64,000 bases of DNA from a bacterium (GCA_004298675.1 SCRI01000001.1:1-64000), one strand, 5' to 3'; shown: positions 49,585 through 59,739, counted from the stretch's first letter. Made by a program: numbers and translations. The notes: a model not told the origin generated them from the letters alone.

Positions 49585-50736
49585 ATGAGCGGAATGCGCG
49601 TGCTGCACGTGATCCAAAGCCTCAAGGGATCGGGCGCCGAGACGCAGATCACCACGCTGCTGCCGCGCCTTCGCTCCCGGGAAGTCGAGGTCGGCGCGCT
49701 GAGCGTGTATGGGTCGGGCCTCAGCGTCGAAGAACGGGAACGTCTGGGCTGTCCCGTGATCGACTTGGGCCGGCGCCGGCGTAGCGACTACTCGTTTCCG
49801 GTGCGTTTGGTCAGCGAGATCCGGCGCTTTGCTCCTGACGTCGTGCACACGCACATGCACGTGGGCAAGTACTGGGGGCGCATGGCGGCGTTCGCGGCGA
49901 GAGTGCCGGTCGTGGTCCACACCGAGCACAACCCGTGCGACGCACGGCGCTCAGCGCTGGAGCGGACGATCGATCCCTTGCTGAGCCGGCGCAGCTCGTG
50001 TGTCGTCACCTTTCTCGAGGAGCAACGCGAGGTGCTGGCGCGAGTCGACGGCGTTCCACGCGAGCGCGTTGTCATCATTCCCAACGGCATCGAGCCGTGG
50101 CCGCTTCCCACCAGCGTTGAGCGCTCGGCTGCGCGTGCGAACCTGGGGCTGCGCGAGTGGGAGTTTGGGATCGTGGTCGTGGGCCGCTTGGAGTTTCAGA
50201 AGCATCAGGCGCTTGCGCTGCGGGCAATGGCCGCGCTGCCGGCCACGCAGTTGGAACGTGCGCGGCTGATCTTCATTGGGGCCGGTGGCGACGAGGCCGG
50301 CCTGCGAGCGCTGGCTCGCGAACTGGCGTTGAACGCGTTTGTGCGCTTCCTAGGGCGGCGCGGTGACGTGCGAGAGTTGTTGCCCGGCGCCGATCTCATG
50401 CTGATGACCTCACGCTTCGAAGGCATGCCGCTGGCGCTCATCGAGGCGATGCTCTCGGCGGTCCCGATCGTCACGACGCCATGGTTAGGAGCGCGTAGCA
50501 TGGTTGGTGAGGGAGATTGCGGGGTCGTCACGCCGGCGGCGGAGCCACAGGCTGTCGCGTCGGCGTTGACGTGGGCACTGGGTGACGCCGAGCGCCGGTC
50601 CGCCATCGCGCGGCGCGCTCGCGAACGGGCCGCCGGCATCTACAATATCCACCGCATGGTCGAGGCGCATCGCACGCTTTACGAGCGGCTGCTGCAGGCC
50701 GCGCGCACGTCACCGGCGCGGGTGGCCTCGATATGA
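49585..50736 (+). CDS. GT4-family glycosyltransferase
   Basis: A 383-residue GT-B protein. MRVLHVIQSLKGSGAETQIT is the N-terminal GT4 motif. VVVGRLEFQKHQALALRAMA starts the C-terminal domain, and MTSRFEGMPLALIEAMLSAV is the E-x7-E donor-site motif. It adds one sugar to the growing repeat unit from an activated donor. It lies 7 bases after the WcaJ-type gene and overlaps the next transferase by 4. The donor and acceptor cannot be read from sequence. Confidence 0.9.
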   Translation: MSGMRVLHVIQSLKGSGAETQITTLLPRLRSREVEVGALSVYGSGLSVEERERLGCPVIDLGRRRRSDYSFPVRLVSEIRRFAPDVVHTHMHVGKYWGRMAAFAARVPVVVHTEHNPCDARRSALERTIDPLLSRRSSCVVTFLEEQREVLARVDGVPRERVVIIPNGIEPWPLPTSVERSAARANLGLREWEFGIVVVGRLEFQKHQALALRAMAALPATQLERARLIFIGAGGDEAGLRALARELALNAFVRFLGRRGDVRELLPGADLMLMTSRFEGMPLALIEAMLSAVPIVTTPWLGARSMVGEGDCGVVTPAAEPQAVASALTWALGDAERRSAIARRARERAAGIYNIHRMVEAHRTLYERLLQAARTSPARVASI

Positions 50737-51923
50737 AGGTGGCGTACCTTACCTCGCAGTTTCCGTTTGGCTTCGCGGAGGCGTTTCTCGAGGCTGAGGC
50801 TGCCGTACTCGCCGAGTTGTGTGGCGATCTCCTGGTGGTGCCGGCCAGGCCGAAGAGTCGCGAGAGCCGGTTCCCTGGTCTGCACGCGCGCTGCCTACGC
50901 CTGTCCGCGTATGCCCCTGGCACGATGTTCTTAGCGTTGCGCGAATTCGTGCGCAGTCCGGTCCGTGCGCTATCGCTGCTGATCCGGATCACTGGGGCGC
51001 GTTATCGCCGCAGCGCCAAGCTCAAGAACCTGATCCTCTTTCCGAAGGCGCTCGCCGTGGCGGGCGTGCTGCGCGCGCAACGGGTCGAGCATATTCATGC
51101 GCACTGGCTTTCGACGCCGTCGACCATTGCTTACCTGGCGGCGGAGCTGACCGGCATACCGTGGAGCTGCACCGCGCACCGCTTCGATATCTTCGAGGAT
51201 AACCTGCTCCCGGAAAAGATGAAGAGCGCCCGCTTCGTGCGCGTGATCTCCGCGCGCAGCCGGGCCTTGGTGGTCATGCGCAGGGACGGCGCCCCCTCGG
51301 AGCGCTGCACCGTCCTGCACATGGGCGTGGCGTTGGGCGCGGCTGCGCCGCAGCCTGGTCCGGGCCAAGGCTTGCGGTTGCTGTGCGCGGCGTCGCTGCG
51401 GCCGGTGAAGGGGCATCGCTATCTCGTCGACGCGCTCGCGCATCTGCGCGACCGCGGCATACCAGTCCACTGCGATCTCGTCGGTGAGGGTCCGCTGCGG
51501 ACCGAGCTCGCGCGGCAGATCCGCGCCCTGGCTCTGCCCGACCGGGTGTGCCTGCGCGGTAGCGTGCCTCACGACGTACTGCTGGCTGAGCTGGCCTCCG
51601 GAGCCTACGATCTGGCCGTGTTGGCGAGCACGGAGGCTGGAACCGAGTTCGAAGGCATTCCTGTTGCCCTCATGGAGGCGATGGCGGCGGGGGTACCGTG
51701 CGTGGCTACCGCCACAGGCAGCATCCCCGAGTTGATCGCTCCGGACAGCGGCTCGGTGCTCGTGCCTCAACGCGATGCGACGGCCCTGGCCGCGGCTATC
51801 GCTTCGTTCAGAGATCCCGCCTTCCGTGATTTGGCGGCACGCCAGGCGCGCGGGCGCATCGCCAGCGCGTTCGACGTGCACGACACGGCCGGCCGGCTCT
51901 ACCACATGATGGCGGTGACATGA
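50733..51923 (+). CDS. GT4-family glycosyltransferase
   Basis: A 396-residue product. The N-terminal domain begins KVAYLTSQFPFGFAEAFLEA, typical of GT4 enzymes in polysaccharide loci, with VEHIHAHWLSTPSTIAYLAA in the acceptor half. LRLLCAASLRPVKGHRYLVD starts the donor half. STEAGTEFEGIPVALMEAMA is the E-x7-E motif. Overlaps of 4 bases on both sides couple it to the neighbouring GT4 genes. A few Trp/Cys codons in the middle (IPWSCTAHRFDIFEDN) give it a different acceptor surface from its neighbours. Confidence 0.9.
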   Translation: MKVAYLTSQFPFGFAEAFLEAEAAVLAELCGDLLVVPARPKSRESRFPGLHARCLRLSAYAPGTMFLALREFVRSPVRALSLLIRITGARYRRSAKLKNLILFPKALAVAGVLRAQRVEHIHAHWLSTPSTIAYLAAELTGIPWSCTAHRFDIFEDNLLPEKMKSARFVRVISARSRALVVMRRDGAPSERCTVLHMGVALGAAAPQPGPGQGLRLLCAASLRPVKGHRYLVDALAHLRDRGIPVHCDLVGEGPLRTELARQIRALALPDRVCLRGSVPHDVLLAELASGAYDLAVLASTEAGTEFEGIPVALMEAMAAGVPCVATATGSIPELIAPDSGSVLVPQRDATALAAAIASFRDPAFRDLAARQARGRIASAFDVHDTAGRLYHMMAVT

Positions 51924-53119
51924 ACGTCTTGATGCTCACGCAGTTCTTCCCGCCCGAGTTGTGCGCCGCGAGCAATCGCAACGCGGCCGTGGCACAGCAG
52001 TTTCTGCGCTCCGGCCACGACGTTCACGTCGTCACGGGCTTTCCGAACTTTCCTAGCGGCGTCATCCCGAAGCACTACCGCGGTAAGACGATCTCGCGCG
52101 AGCGCGCCGGCGAGGCGCGCGTGACGCGGCTCTGGACGTTCGCATCACCGCGACGTTCCGCCGCCCTGCGCTTGCTCAACTGGGCCTCGTTGGCGGGATC
52201 GGCCAGCGCCTACCTGTCCGATCCGCGCATTCGCGCCGACGTCGTCTACGTCTCGAGCCCGCCGATCACGCTGGCACTACCGGCGCTGCTCGCCACCGCG
52301 CTGCGCGGCGCGCGGTTGGTGGTCGACATCCGTGACTCGTATCCGGAGGCCGCGATCCGGATGGGGATCTGGGATGCCGCCTCACCGGTCGCCCGCTGCG
52401 TTGGCTCCACCGCCGGCATGCTCTACCGGCGCGCGGTCTGCGTTGTGGCGGTGACTTCCGGCGTCCGGGACGAGATTGTCGCGCGTGGCTGCGATCCTCG
52501 CAAGGTGCTGCTTGCTCCTAACGGTTACGATTGCGTCGAGCCTAGTACCTCACCGCCGTACCTGCGTCGTGCAGATGAATTCCTCGCCGTCTTCGTCGGC
52601 AACTTTGGCCTAGCGGCAGGCATCGACGTCATCCTCGACGCCGCCGCGCTGGTGCCTGCCGATGCACGTATACGGATCGTCCTGGTGGGTGATGGCTGGG
52701 AGTTCTCGCGGGTCAGCGATCGAGTCAAGAGCGAGGGGCTGACCAACGTGGAGCTCTTGGGGGCGCGCGAGCGCACGGATGCGCTGGCGGCGCTGGCTGC
52801 CGCGGATATCTCTCTGGTACCGCTGCGGGCGGGGCTCGAGGACAGTCTGCCGACCAAGCTCTTCGACGCACTTGCCGTCGGCTGCCCGGCTCTCGTGAGT
52901 GCCAGTGGTGAGGCGGCGCGCTTCGTCGAGGAATCCGGCGGCGGCTGGAGCGTCCGCCCTGAAGATCCGCGGGCGCTGGCGGAGGCGTTGCTTGCCGTGG
53001 CCGGGGCCCCGGAAGAGCGGGCCCGGCGCGGCGCAGCCGGGCGGCGCTATGTCGAGGAGCGCTACGCGCGCTCGCGCAGCGCGGCGGCGATCGTTTCACG
53101 TGTGGAGGAGTGTGCATGA
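51920..53119 (+). CDS. GT4-family glycosyltransferase (WbuB-like)
   Basis: A 399-residue product. MNVLMLTQFFPPELCAASNR and VVTGFPNFPSGVIPKHYRGK are characteristic of WbuB-type transferases that act on amino-sugar donors. FVGNFGLAAGIDVILDAAAL and LGARERTDALAALAAADISL are in the donor domain, with LPTKLFDALAVGCPALVSAS replacing the classic E-x7-E by the WbuB-type version. It is followed by a cassette making an acetamido uronic acid donor, which could be its substrate (inference). Confidence 0.89.
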   Translation: MNVLMLTQFFPPELCAASNRNAAVAQQFLRSGHDVHVVTGFPNFPSGVIPKHYRGKTISRERAGEARVTRLWTFASPRRSAALRLLNWASLAGSASAYLSDPRIRADVVYVSSPPITLALPALLATALRGARLVVDIRDSYPEAAIRMGIWDAASPVARCVGSTAGMLYRRAVCVVAVTSGVRDEIVARGCDPRKVLLAPNGYDCVEPSTSPPYLRRADEFLAVFVGNFGLAAGIDVILDAAALVPADARIRIVLVGDGWEFSRVSDRVKSEGLTNVELLGARERTDALAALAAADISLVPLRAGLEDSLPTKLFDALAVGCPALVSASGEAARFVEESGGGWSVRPEDPRALAEALLAVAGAPEERARRGAAGRRYVEERYARSRSAAAIVSRVEECA

Positions 53120-54462
53120 GCGTCATCGATCCCGCCGCGCTGACCTTCGATCATCGTACGCGCCTTAAAGATGCGTTCATCTCGCGCACCGCCACGGTGG
53201 GGGTGGTCGGCATGGGGTACGTGGGGTTACCGCTTGCCGTGGAGAAGGCGAAGGTGGGTTTTCACGTGGTCGGCTTCGATCGCAGCGTCGACCGCGTCAC
53301 AAAGGTCAGCCGCGCCGAGAACTACATCGCCGACGTTGCCGATGCCGAGTTGCGTGAAGCCGTGGACCTAGGACTCCTCACGGCCACGACGGATTACACG
53401 GCGCTGCAACGCTGCGACGCTATCATCATCTGCGTTCCCACCCCGCTGACCGCCAACCGGGATCCGGATATCTCCTACATCCGCAACGTCGGCGCCAAGA
53501 TCGCGCATGTGCTGCGCCCGGGTCAGTTGATCTGTCTGGAAAGCACCACCTATCCCGGTACGACCGAAGAGGTGCTCCTGCCCCTGCTTACGGCGAGCGG
53601 CATGGTCGTCGGACAGGACTTCTTCTTGGCGTTCTCCCCGGAGCGCGTAGATCCGGGCAATCGCCGCTATACCACCAAGAACACGAACAAGCTCGTCGGC
53701 GGTGTTACGCCGGCCTGCCTCGACGTAGCCAGCACGTTTTACGAACAGACCATTCAAACGGTGCTGCGCGTGCCCTCGCCGCGGGTTGCGGAGATGGCTA
53801 AGGTCTTCGAGAACACCTTCCGCGCCGTCAACATCGCCTTGGTCAACGAGATGGCCCTGTTGTGCGATCGTATGAACATCGGCATCTGGGACGTCATCGA
53901 GGCCGCGGCCACCAAGCCGTTCGGCATCATGCGATTCGAGCCCGGGCCTGGTGTAGGCGGGCATTGCATTCCGGTCGATCCGTTTTACCTCACCTGGAAG
54001 GCGCGTGAGTATGACTTCCATACCCGCTTCATCGAGCTGGCGGGCGAAATCAACCTCCAGATGCCCTACTTCGTGCGCGAGAAGATCGTACGCGCGCTAA
54101 GCGAGCGCGGTATCGCGCTGCGACGCGCCCGCATCTTGGTGATCGGCGTTGCCTACAAGCGGGACGTTGCTGATTGCCGTGAATCGCCGGCACTCAAAGT
54201 GCTGGAGCTGCTCGAGAACGACGGCGCCGATGTCTCCTATCACGATCCGTTCGTGCCGCGCTGCCGCCTCCGTGGCGGCGCGCTGCGCCGTTCGGTGCCG
54301 CTGTCTTTGGAACGGCTGCGCCAGGCAGACTGCGTGGTGGTTCTCACCAGCCACTCCGGCATCGATTGGCAGCAGGTGGTCAAACAGTCCAACCTCGTGA
54401 TCGATACCCGGAACTCGACGCGCGATGCACGCGCCGGTGCTAAGAACGTGGTGCTGCTATGA
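53116..54462 (+). CDS. wbpA: UDP-N-acetylglucosamine 6-dehydrogenase (WbpA-like)
   Basis: A 448-residue nucleotide-sugar dehydrogenase. NAD-binding starts TVGVVGMGYVGLPLAVEKAK. LICLESTTYPGTTEEVLLPL and FFLAFSPERVDPGNRRYTTK are typical of the WbpA/WecC-like group. The catalytic cysteine lies in GPGVGGHCIPVDPFYLTWKA. The C-terminal domain has ILVIGVAYKRDVADCRESPA. It would oxidise UDP-GlcNAc to UDP-GlcNAcA in two NAD steps, the first step of the downstream B-D-E pathway. GGAGG precedes the ATG, which overlaps the GT4 stop. Confidence 0.91.
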   Translation: MSVIDPAALTFDHRTRLKDAFISRTATVGVVGMGYVGLPLAVEKAKVGFHVVGFDRSVDRVTKVSRAENYIADVADAELREAVDLGLLTATTDYTALQRCDAIIICVPTPLTANRDPDISYIRNVGAKIAHVLRPGQLICLESTTYPGTTEEVLLPLLTASGMVVGQDFFLAFSPERVDPGNRRYTTKNTNKLVGGVTPACLDVASTFYEQTIQTVLRVPSPRVAEMAKVFENTFRAVNIALVNEMALLCDRMNIGIWDVIEAAATKPFGIMRFEPGPGVGGHCIPVDPFYLTWKAREYDFHTRFIELAGEINLQMPYFVREKIVRALSERGIALRRARILVIGVAYKRDVADCRESPALKVLELLENDGADVSYHDPFVPRCRLRGGALRRSVPLSLERLRQADCVVVLTSHSGIDWQQVVKQSNLVIDTRNSTRDARAGAKNVVLL

Positions 54463-55454
54463 GTATCTCTCCGATGCAGTTGGGCGTCATCGGTGCGGGC
54501 AACTGGGGCGCCAATCTCATTCGTAACTGTGCACAATTAGGCGTGCTCTACGTCGTCTGCGACACCTCGCCCACGGCTTTGGATGGTATCGAGGTCGACT
54601 ATCCGGGTGTGGTCACGACCACCGACGTCGATTCGCTGCTGCAGGAGCCGATTCACGGTGTGATCATCGCCGCGCCGGCACACCTGCACGCCATGCTCGG
54701 ACGGCGCGCGATCGCCGCGGGTAAGCACATCTTCGTCGAGAAGCCCTTCGCGCTCTCCGTTGCAGATGCCGAAGCGGTGGCGGGCGCGGCGGGGCAGGCA
54801 GGCCTAGAGTGCTTTGCGGGACACGTGCTGTTGTTTCACCCCGCCATCCGCCGGCTGCTCGAGCTCGTCCGCGGCGGCGCGATCGGCCGGATCGTCCACG
54901 TGCGTTCGCGGCGCACGGGCTTGGGCCGGCTGCGCGAGCATGAAAGCGTGTGGTGGAGCTATGCCCCGCACGACGTAGCCTTGGTGCTGGCGCTGCTGGG
55001 AACGCCGCCCACGTTGGTCAGCGGCGTGCAGCATCGTGCCTCCGGACACCCACTCGCCGATTTTGCGTATGCGGACTTCGAGTTTTCCGCAGGCGCCTCC
55101 GCTCACGTTGAGGTGACCTGGCTCGACCCCGAGCGCAGTTCTCGGCTCGACGTCTTCGGCGGGGACGGCGTCCTTTCGTTCAAAGACACTCCGGCCGGAG
55201 GAACGCTGACCCTGACTCGCTACGAGGTTACAACGAGCCAGCGAGGCGGACGCTCGATCGACAGCGGCCCCGTGGAGAACATCCCGTTCCAAATGGCTGA
55301 GCCGCTGCGTTGCGAGCTGGAGGCTTTTCTGGAGGCGGTTGCGACCGGGGCGGCCACGCCGTGCGATGCGCGGGCCGCCGTAGAAGTTGTTCGTGTTCTC
55401 TCCTCCCTCGATGCCCGTGCCCCCGTCTTCCGGGAGATGGCGGTCGCGTTATGA
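54459..55454 (+). CDS. wbpB: UDP-GlcNAcA 3-dehydrogenase (WbpB/WlbA-like)
   Basis: A 331-residue Gfo/Idh/MocA protein. [20 protein letters not shown] is the NAD loop and [20 protein letters not shown] the EKP motif. [20 protein letters not shown] supplies the H-D pair. In WbpB/WlbA enzymes it oxidises the 3-hydroxyl of UDP-GlcNAcA and recycles NADH with 2-oxoglutarate. Position between wbpA-like and wbpD/E-like genes supports the call. It overlaps both neighbours by 4 bases. Confidence 0.87.
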   Translation: MSISPMQLGVIGAGNWGANLIRNCAQLGVLYVVCDTSPTALDGIEVDYPGVVTTTDVDSLLQEPIHGVIIAAPAHLHAMLGRRAIAAGKHIFVEKPFALSVADAEAVAGAAGQAGLECFAGHVLLFHPAIRRLLELVRGGAIGRIVHVRSRRTGLGRLREHESVWWSYAPHDVALVLALLGTPPTLVSGVQHRASGHPLADFAYADFEFSAGASAHVEVTWLDPERSSRLDVFGGDGVLSFKDTPAGGTLTLTRYEVTTSQRGGRSIDSGPVENIPFQMAEPLRCELEAFLEAVATGAATPCDARAAVEVVRVLSSLDARAPVFREMAVAL

Positions 55455-56047
55455 TGACGTCGGGTAGGCTCTACGTGGTGCATGAGTCGGCGTATGTCGA
55501 CGAGCCCTGCACCATCGGTGAGGGCACCACGATCTGGCATTTCTCGCACGTGATGAGGGATGCCAGGATCGGGCGGAACTGCCGCATCGGTCAGAATGTG
55601 TCGGTGGCGTCGCGTGCGATCATCGGCGACAATGTCAAGATCCAGAACAACGTCTCGATCTACGAAGGCGTGATCCTCGAGGACGACGTGTTCTGTGGGC
55701 CCAGCATGGTCTTTACGAACGTGGTTACGCCGCGTTCGCACGTGCCGCGTAACCAGCCCGGAGATTACCACCGGACCCTGGTCCGGCAGGGTGCGACGAT
55801 CGGGGCGAACGCAACGATCGTGTGCGGCGTGACGATCGGAGAGTACGCGTTCGTGGGTGCCGGAGCGGTCGTCACGCACGATGTTCCACCCTACGCGCTG
55901 GTCTTTGGCAACCCTGCGCGCCTGCGTGGATCCGTCTGTGCATGCGGTCTCACGCTGACGTTCGACCGCGAGCAAGCTACCTGCGCTGGCTGCTCTCGCT
56001 CGTATGAGTTGCGCGCCGGTTGCGTTCGAAGGATGGTCCCGCAATGA
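55451..56047 (+). CDS. wbpD: Left-handed beta-helix N-acetyltransferase (WbpD/WlbB-like)
   Basis: A 198-residue product. Hexapeptide repeats run through about 20-150 ([60 protein letters not shown]), with [20 protein letters not shown] as in WbpD. It should acetylate the 3-amino group of UDP-GlcNAc3NA with acetyl-CoA. The last 40 residues hold a CxC...CxxC zinc-ribbon-like tail ([23 protein letters not shown]), present in several WbpD relatives. Two ATGs (55451, 55454) overlap the upstream stop. Confidence 0.9.
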   Translation: MMTSGRLYVVHESAYVDEPCTIGEGTTIWHFSHVMRDARIGRNCRIGQNVSVASRAIIGDNVKIQNNVSIYEGVILEDDVFCGPSMVFTNVVTPRSHVPRNQPGDYHRTLVRQGATIGANATIVCGVTIGEYAFVGAGAVVTHDVPPYALVFGNPARLRGSVCACGLTLTFDREQATCAGCSRSYELRAGCVRRMVPQ

Positions 56048-57159
56048 TCCCAATGCTCGATCTCGCCTTGCAATATGGCGCCCTCAAAGCCGATCTCGAT
56101 CGCGCGATCGCTGGCGTGCTGGAGAGCGGGCAGTTCATCAACGGACCAAACGTACGGGCGTTCGAGACGGAAGTCGCGGCGTACCTCGGCGTTACGCATG
56201 CGGTGGCCTTGAACTCGGGAACCGACGCCTTGCATCTCGCCCTGCGAGCCCTCGGCATCGGTCCGGGCGATGAGGTCATCACGACACCGTTTACCTTCGT
56301 GGCCACGACCGAGGCGATCGGGTTGGTGGGGGCGACGGCGGTCTTCGCCGATATCGATCCCCGTACGTACGCCCTCGATCCCTTGGAGATCGAGCGCCTG
56401 ATCACTCCCCGCACGAAGGCGCTCATACCCGTTCACCTCTATGGCGCGCCGGCCGATATGGAACGGATACTCGCGATTGCCCGGCAGCACGGCATCGCGG
56501 TGGTGGAAGACTGCGCCCAATCGATCGGGGCTCGAGCCGGCGGCCACCAGACCGGCACGCTGGGAGAGATCGGCTGCTTCAGCTTCTTCCCCTCGAAGAA
56601 TCTGGGTGCGTACGGCGACGGCGGCATGCTGGTCACGAATTCCGAGCGCATTGCAGCACGCGCGCGTGCGCTGCGGACTCATGGCGGCGCCGTGAAGTAC
56701 CGGCACGAAGAGCTCGGCGTAAACAGCCGCTTAGATGAGATCCAAGCGGCGATCCTACGGGTCAAACTGCCGCACCTCGAGACGTGGAACCTCCAACGGC
56801 GCGCGATCGCGCAGCGCTATAGCGACCAACTCCGCGACCTTCCGGCGGTCCAGGTCCCCTACGACCGGCCCGGCAGCCTGCCCGTCTATCACCAATATAC
56901 GATCCGCACCGAGCAACGGGATTCGTTACAGCGGATGCTGAGTGACGTGGGGATTCAAACCATGGTGTACTACCCCACGCCACTTCATCTTCAGCCGGTG
57001 AACGCGCACTTGAACTATCGCCCCGGCAGCCTTCCACAGGCCGAGCGTGCTGCCGCCGAAGTCCTCTCGCTCCCGATCTTTCCGGAACTCGGCGTGCGAG
57101 ATCAGGAGCGCGTCATCGCCGCCATCGCGATGGCCTGCCAGGCTACGGCGGACGTGTGA
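56044..57159 (+). CDS. wbpE: PLP-dependent sugar aminotransferase (WbpE/WlbC-like)
   Basis: A 371-residue DegT/DnrJ/EryC1 aminotransferase. [20 protein letters not shown] is the typical WbpE start, and [20 protein letters not shown] the cofactor region. The lysine that binds PLP is in [40 protein letters not shown] precedes it. It would convert the 3-keto sugar from the WbpB-like enzyme to UDP-GlcNAc3NA with glutamate. Together with the three genes before it the product is predicted to be UDP-2,3-diacetamido-2,3-dideoxy-glucuronic acid. No WbpI-type epimerase follows. Confidence 0.92.
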   Translation: MIPMLDLALQYGALKADLDRAIAGVLESGQFINGPNVRAFETEVAAYLGVTHAVALNSGTDALHLALRALGIGPGDEVITTPFTFVATTEAIGLVGATAVFADIDPRTYALDPLEIERLITPRTKALIPVHLYGAPADMERILAIARQHGIAVVEDCAQSIGARAGGHQTGTLGEIGCFSFFPSKNLGAYGDGGMLVTNSERIAARARALRTHGGAVKYRHEELGVNSRLDEIQAAILRVKLPHLETWNLQRRAIAQRYSDQLRDLPAVQVPYDRPGSLPVYHQYTIRTEQRDSLQRMLSDVGIQTMVYYPTPLHLQPVNAHLNYRPGSLPQAERAAAEVLSLPIFPELGVRDQERVIAAIAMACQATADV

Positions 57160-58501
57160 GCGCGTTGGCGGCCACGAGGCGCAGCTGAGCCGCGCTGGCG
57201 ATGACCAGCCACGCATATTTGTACGTAAAGAGGCCGATGAACATCGAGACGAAGATGAGGGCGATCACCGCGGCCTCCATCATCACGCGATCCTCGTAGA
57301 GCGGATGCTCCGGATCGATCCTGCGGAGATCGCGGAACACCGCAGCGAAGAATACGATGAGTAGCACGATCCCCACGATGCCCAGCTCGACGCCGATCTG
57401 CACCAGCAAGTTGTGCGGCGGGCTGGACCAGCCGTAGGGATGCGATTGCGGAGCCCTGAGATAGTAGTCGTTGTAGGCGCTCGAGAAGTTTCCCATACCG
57501 TAGCCCGCCAGCCAACGGTGCCGGAACGCCTCGAGTGCCACCGACCAGATCGAGAGCCGGCCCGACCCGCCGGATGCGATCGCGCGCCCAAAGCGCAGCC
57601 AGAGTGATGATTGTACCGAGAAGATGGCTACCACGGCGCAAAGCGTGACGATACCCATCTCTATTTTGTAACGCGTGCGCCAGAGGTAATAGAGGACGAT
57701 GACGGCCACTCCGAGGATCGCTTCGCGCGATCCACTGAGCGAGATCGCGGCGACGATCAGGGCGATGCCAGCAACGCCGGTTAGCTTGAGCAAAAGCCAG
57801 CGCGTACGCAGTGCCAGCATGGTCACGATCGCCAGTGGAAAGAGGAGTGCATCCGCGAATTGATTCGGGTCGATGGAAGAGCTGCCGGTTTGTACGACCA
57901 GGCGCGCCGCCAACAGGTTCCCGGCCACGTCGAAGGGCTGGCCGTAGAACTCTTTGATCCCGTACACGGCGGCGGCGATGCCACCGATGGCTCCCGCCGC
58001 AAGGATATAACGGTAATCGCGTGCGGATACGGGTGTGATGGCGATTGCGGCGTAAAGCAACATGATGCTCAGATATTGCGGCAGCGCGGTAGCGGTGTCG
58101 ATGCCGCTCACAGCCCAATAGGTGCTGGCAAAAGCCCAAGCAAAGAGCGCGAATAGGGCGTACAGGGCGCTGGGAGGCCGCGCGATGTGTTTCACCCGCA
58201 GGCACCAGAAGAACACGGCGAATCCGGAGAGGATGCCCAGCACCTTCGTCAGCGTTCCGAACGACGAAACGATCAGCAAATTGTCGAACGGAATCAGCAG
58301 GACGTAGAAGGCGTAGGGGAAGAGCAACGGACGCCTGAGCGCAACGTAACCCGCAAACGGGACGGCGATCAGTGCGGCCGCCGCGGCGATTCGCAGCGTG
58401 CTACCTTTTGCGAGCAGCAAGGCGCAAAGCACCGTAATCGCTGCAACCGCCAGCCATACGGCATCCATGCGGGTCCGTGCGAACGGCTTGACCATGAGCA
58501 T
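57143..58501 (-). CDS. O-antigen ligase/polymerase-family membrane protein (Wzy/WaaL-like)
   Basis: About 452 residues with ten or more membrane helices. The large periplasmic loop has WLAGYGMGNFSSAYNDYYLR and SSPPHNLLVQIGVELGIVGI, the Wzy_C-type motif with conserved His. It either polymerises repeat units (Wzy) or ligates chains to an acceptor (WaaL); these cannot be separated by sequence alone. It is the only such protein in the locus, so Wzy is the more useful guess. Its 3' end overlaps the wbpE-like gene by 17 bases. The ATG at about 58501 was chosen over upstream codons. Confidence 0.85.
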   Translation of the reverse strand: MLMVKPFARTRMDAVWLAVAAITVLCALLLAKGSTLRIAAAAALIAVPFAGYVALRRPLLFPYAFYVLLIPFDNLLIVSSFGTLTKVLGILSGFAVFFWCLRVKHIARPPSALYALFALFAWAFASTYWAVSGIDTATALPQYLSIMLLYAAIAITPVSARDYRYILAAGAIGGIAAAVYGIKEFYGQPFDVAGNLLAARLVVQTGSSSIDPNQFADALLFPLAIVTMLALRTRWLLLKLTGVAGIALIVAAISLSGSREAILGVAVIVLYYLWRTRYKIEMGIVTLCAVVAIFSVQSSLWLRFGRAIASGGSGRLSIWSVALEAFRHRWLAGYGMGNFSSAYNDYYLRAPQSHPYGWSSPPHNLLVQIGVELGIVGIVLLIVFFAAVFRDLRRIDPEHPLYEDRVMMEAAVIALIFVSMFIGLFTYKYAWLVIASAAQLRLVAANALTRPP

Positions 58502-58667
58502 ATCGTTCCCATCGTATCGATGCCGGAACGTGCTCCCGGACAACGTGGTCTAAAGCGACCAAGCCCTGCTCACACATTAGGACGAATGGCACTAGTAGGA
58601 TAGGGGCCGTTTGGACTATGCCGGAACGCGGGCCGCCGTACAGCACTGTCACAATGGAAGGCGGCTC

Positions 58668-59732
58668 ATGCCTCTCTCTCGTATCTCGCGTGCGATGTGC
58701 ATCGCGGCACTTTCGCTAACGGTATCGGCTCTGCTCGCGGCCTGCGGCGGCGGGGGCGGCGCAACGCCGCCGGTTGCCGTGAGTCCTTCATACGGAGCGG
58801 TATCGACGCCATCGCCCGTGCCGTATGGACCGCCTCCGGGCAGTGCCTCTGCCGGCAGCAACGTCGCGACGTTTGACGGTTGCTCCGTTTTCGCCGCTGG
58901 TGGCTGGTATAACAAGCCCATCGCGGGAACGCTACCCGATCCAAATAGCTCGACATACATCAATGGGGCCGTCGCTGCGGGCGCCACGGGCGGTTTGGAA
59001 ATGTACTTTCCGTCCAGTGAGTTCATCAACGTCGCGAGCTCGAGCACACCGCAGCTGACGGTCCAGCAGCAGGTGTCGTACCATCGCTTCTCCGCGCCGT
59101 ATCCGTGGGCGCCGAACTTCAAGATCGAACCAGCCGGTGACAGTCACGCGATCGTGCTCGATGCGTCAACGTGCCATCTGTATGAATCCTATGGGACGAG
59201 TTACAATGCGTCCAGCAATACGCTCACTGCGTTTAGCGGCGCGAATTGGGACCTCACCAAGCCGTTCGTCTCGATGCCGGCCGGGCAACCGTCGGCGATG
59301 GCCTCGGGGCTTTCGCTGTTCGCGGGCATGGTGAAATGGGAGGATGTGAGCAGCGGCGTGATCCGTCATGCTCTCAACATCGCCATACCCGCCGGAACCG
59401 CATGCAATCATTGCTACACCGCGCCCGCCAGTGCCGCCGAGGCCTACACCTTCAAGGGCAGCAGCGCCTACCAGATTCCATACGGCGCGCACTTGCGGTT
59501 GAAAGCGTCGTTCAATATCGCAGGTTTGAGTCCGCAGGCGCAGATCGTCGCTAAGGCGCTACAGACCTATGGAGCCTACATGGCGGATACGGGTTGCTGT
59601 CTGGAGCTGTGGCAGGCGCAGCCACTCGACGGCAACGATGCACACTGGAACTCCGCGGATCTGGCGACGCTCAATCGAATCCGGATGTCGGATTTCGAGG
59701 TCATGCCGGTGGGTCAGGTCACGCACTACTAA
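58668..59732 (+). CDS. Secreted lipoprotein paralogous to the C-terminal domain of the 39988 protein
   Basis: A 354-residue product. The lipobox (SALLAAC|GGGG) shows it is lipid-anchored. A short Ser/Pro linker follows, then a domain of about 295 residues beginning NVATFDGCSVFAAGGWYN. It matches the earlier lipoprotein closely through QLTVQQQVSYHRFSAPYPWA, NWDLTKPFVSMPAGQPSAMA, HALNIAIPAGTACNHCYTAP and AHLRLKASFNIAGLSPQAQI. It lacks the LamG domain of the other copy. Pairs of cysteines (CNHC, GCCLELW) suggest disulfides or metal binding. Function is unknown; a surface role related to the nearby polysaccharide is inferred. Confidence 0.85.
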   Translation: MPLSRISRAMCIAALSLTVSALLAACGGGGGATPPVAVSPSYGAVSTPSPVPYGPPPGSASAGSNVATFDGCSVFAAGGWYNKPIAGTLPDPNSSTYINGAVAAGATGGLEMYFPSSEFINVASSSTPQLTVQQQVSYHRFSAPYPWAPNFKIEPAGDSHAIVLDASTCHLYESYGTSYNASSNTLTAFSGANWDLTKPFVSMPAGQPSAMASGLSLFAGMVKWEDVSSGVIRHALNIAIPAGTACNHCYTAPASAAEAYTFKGSSAYQIPYGAHLRLKASFNIAGLSPQAQIVAKALQTYGAYMADTGCCLELWQAQPLDGNDAHWNSADLATLNRIRMSDFEVMPVGQVTHY

Positions 59733-59739
59733 GAGCGCC

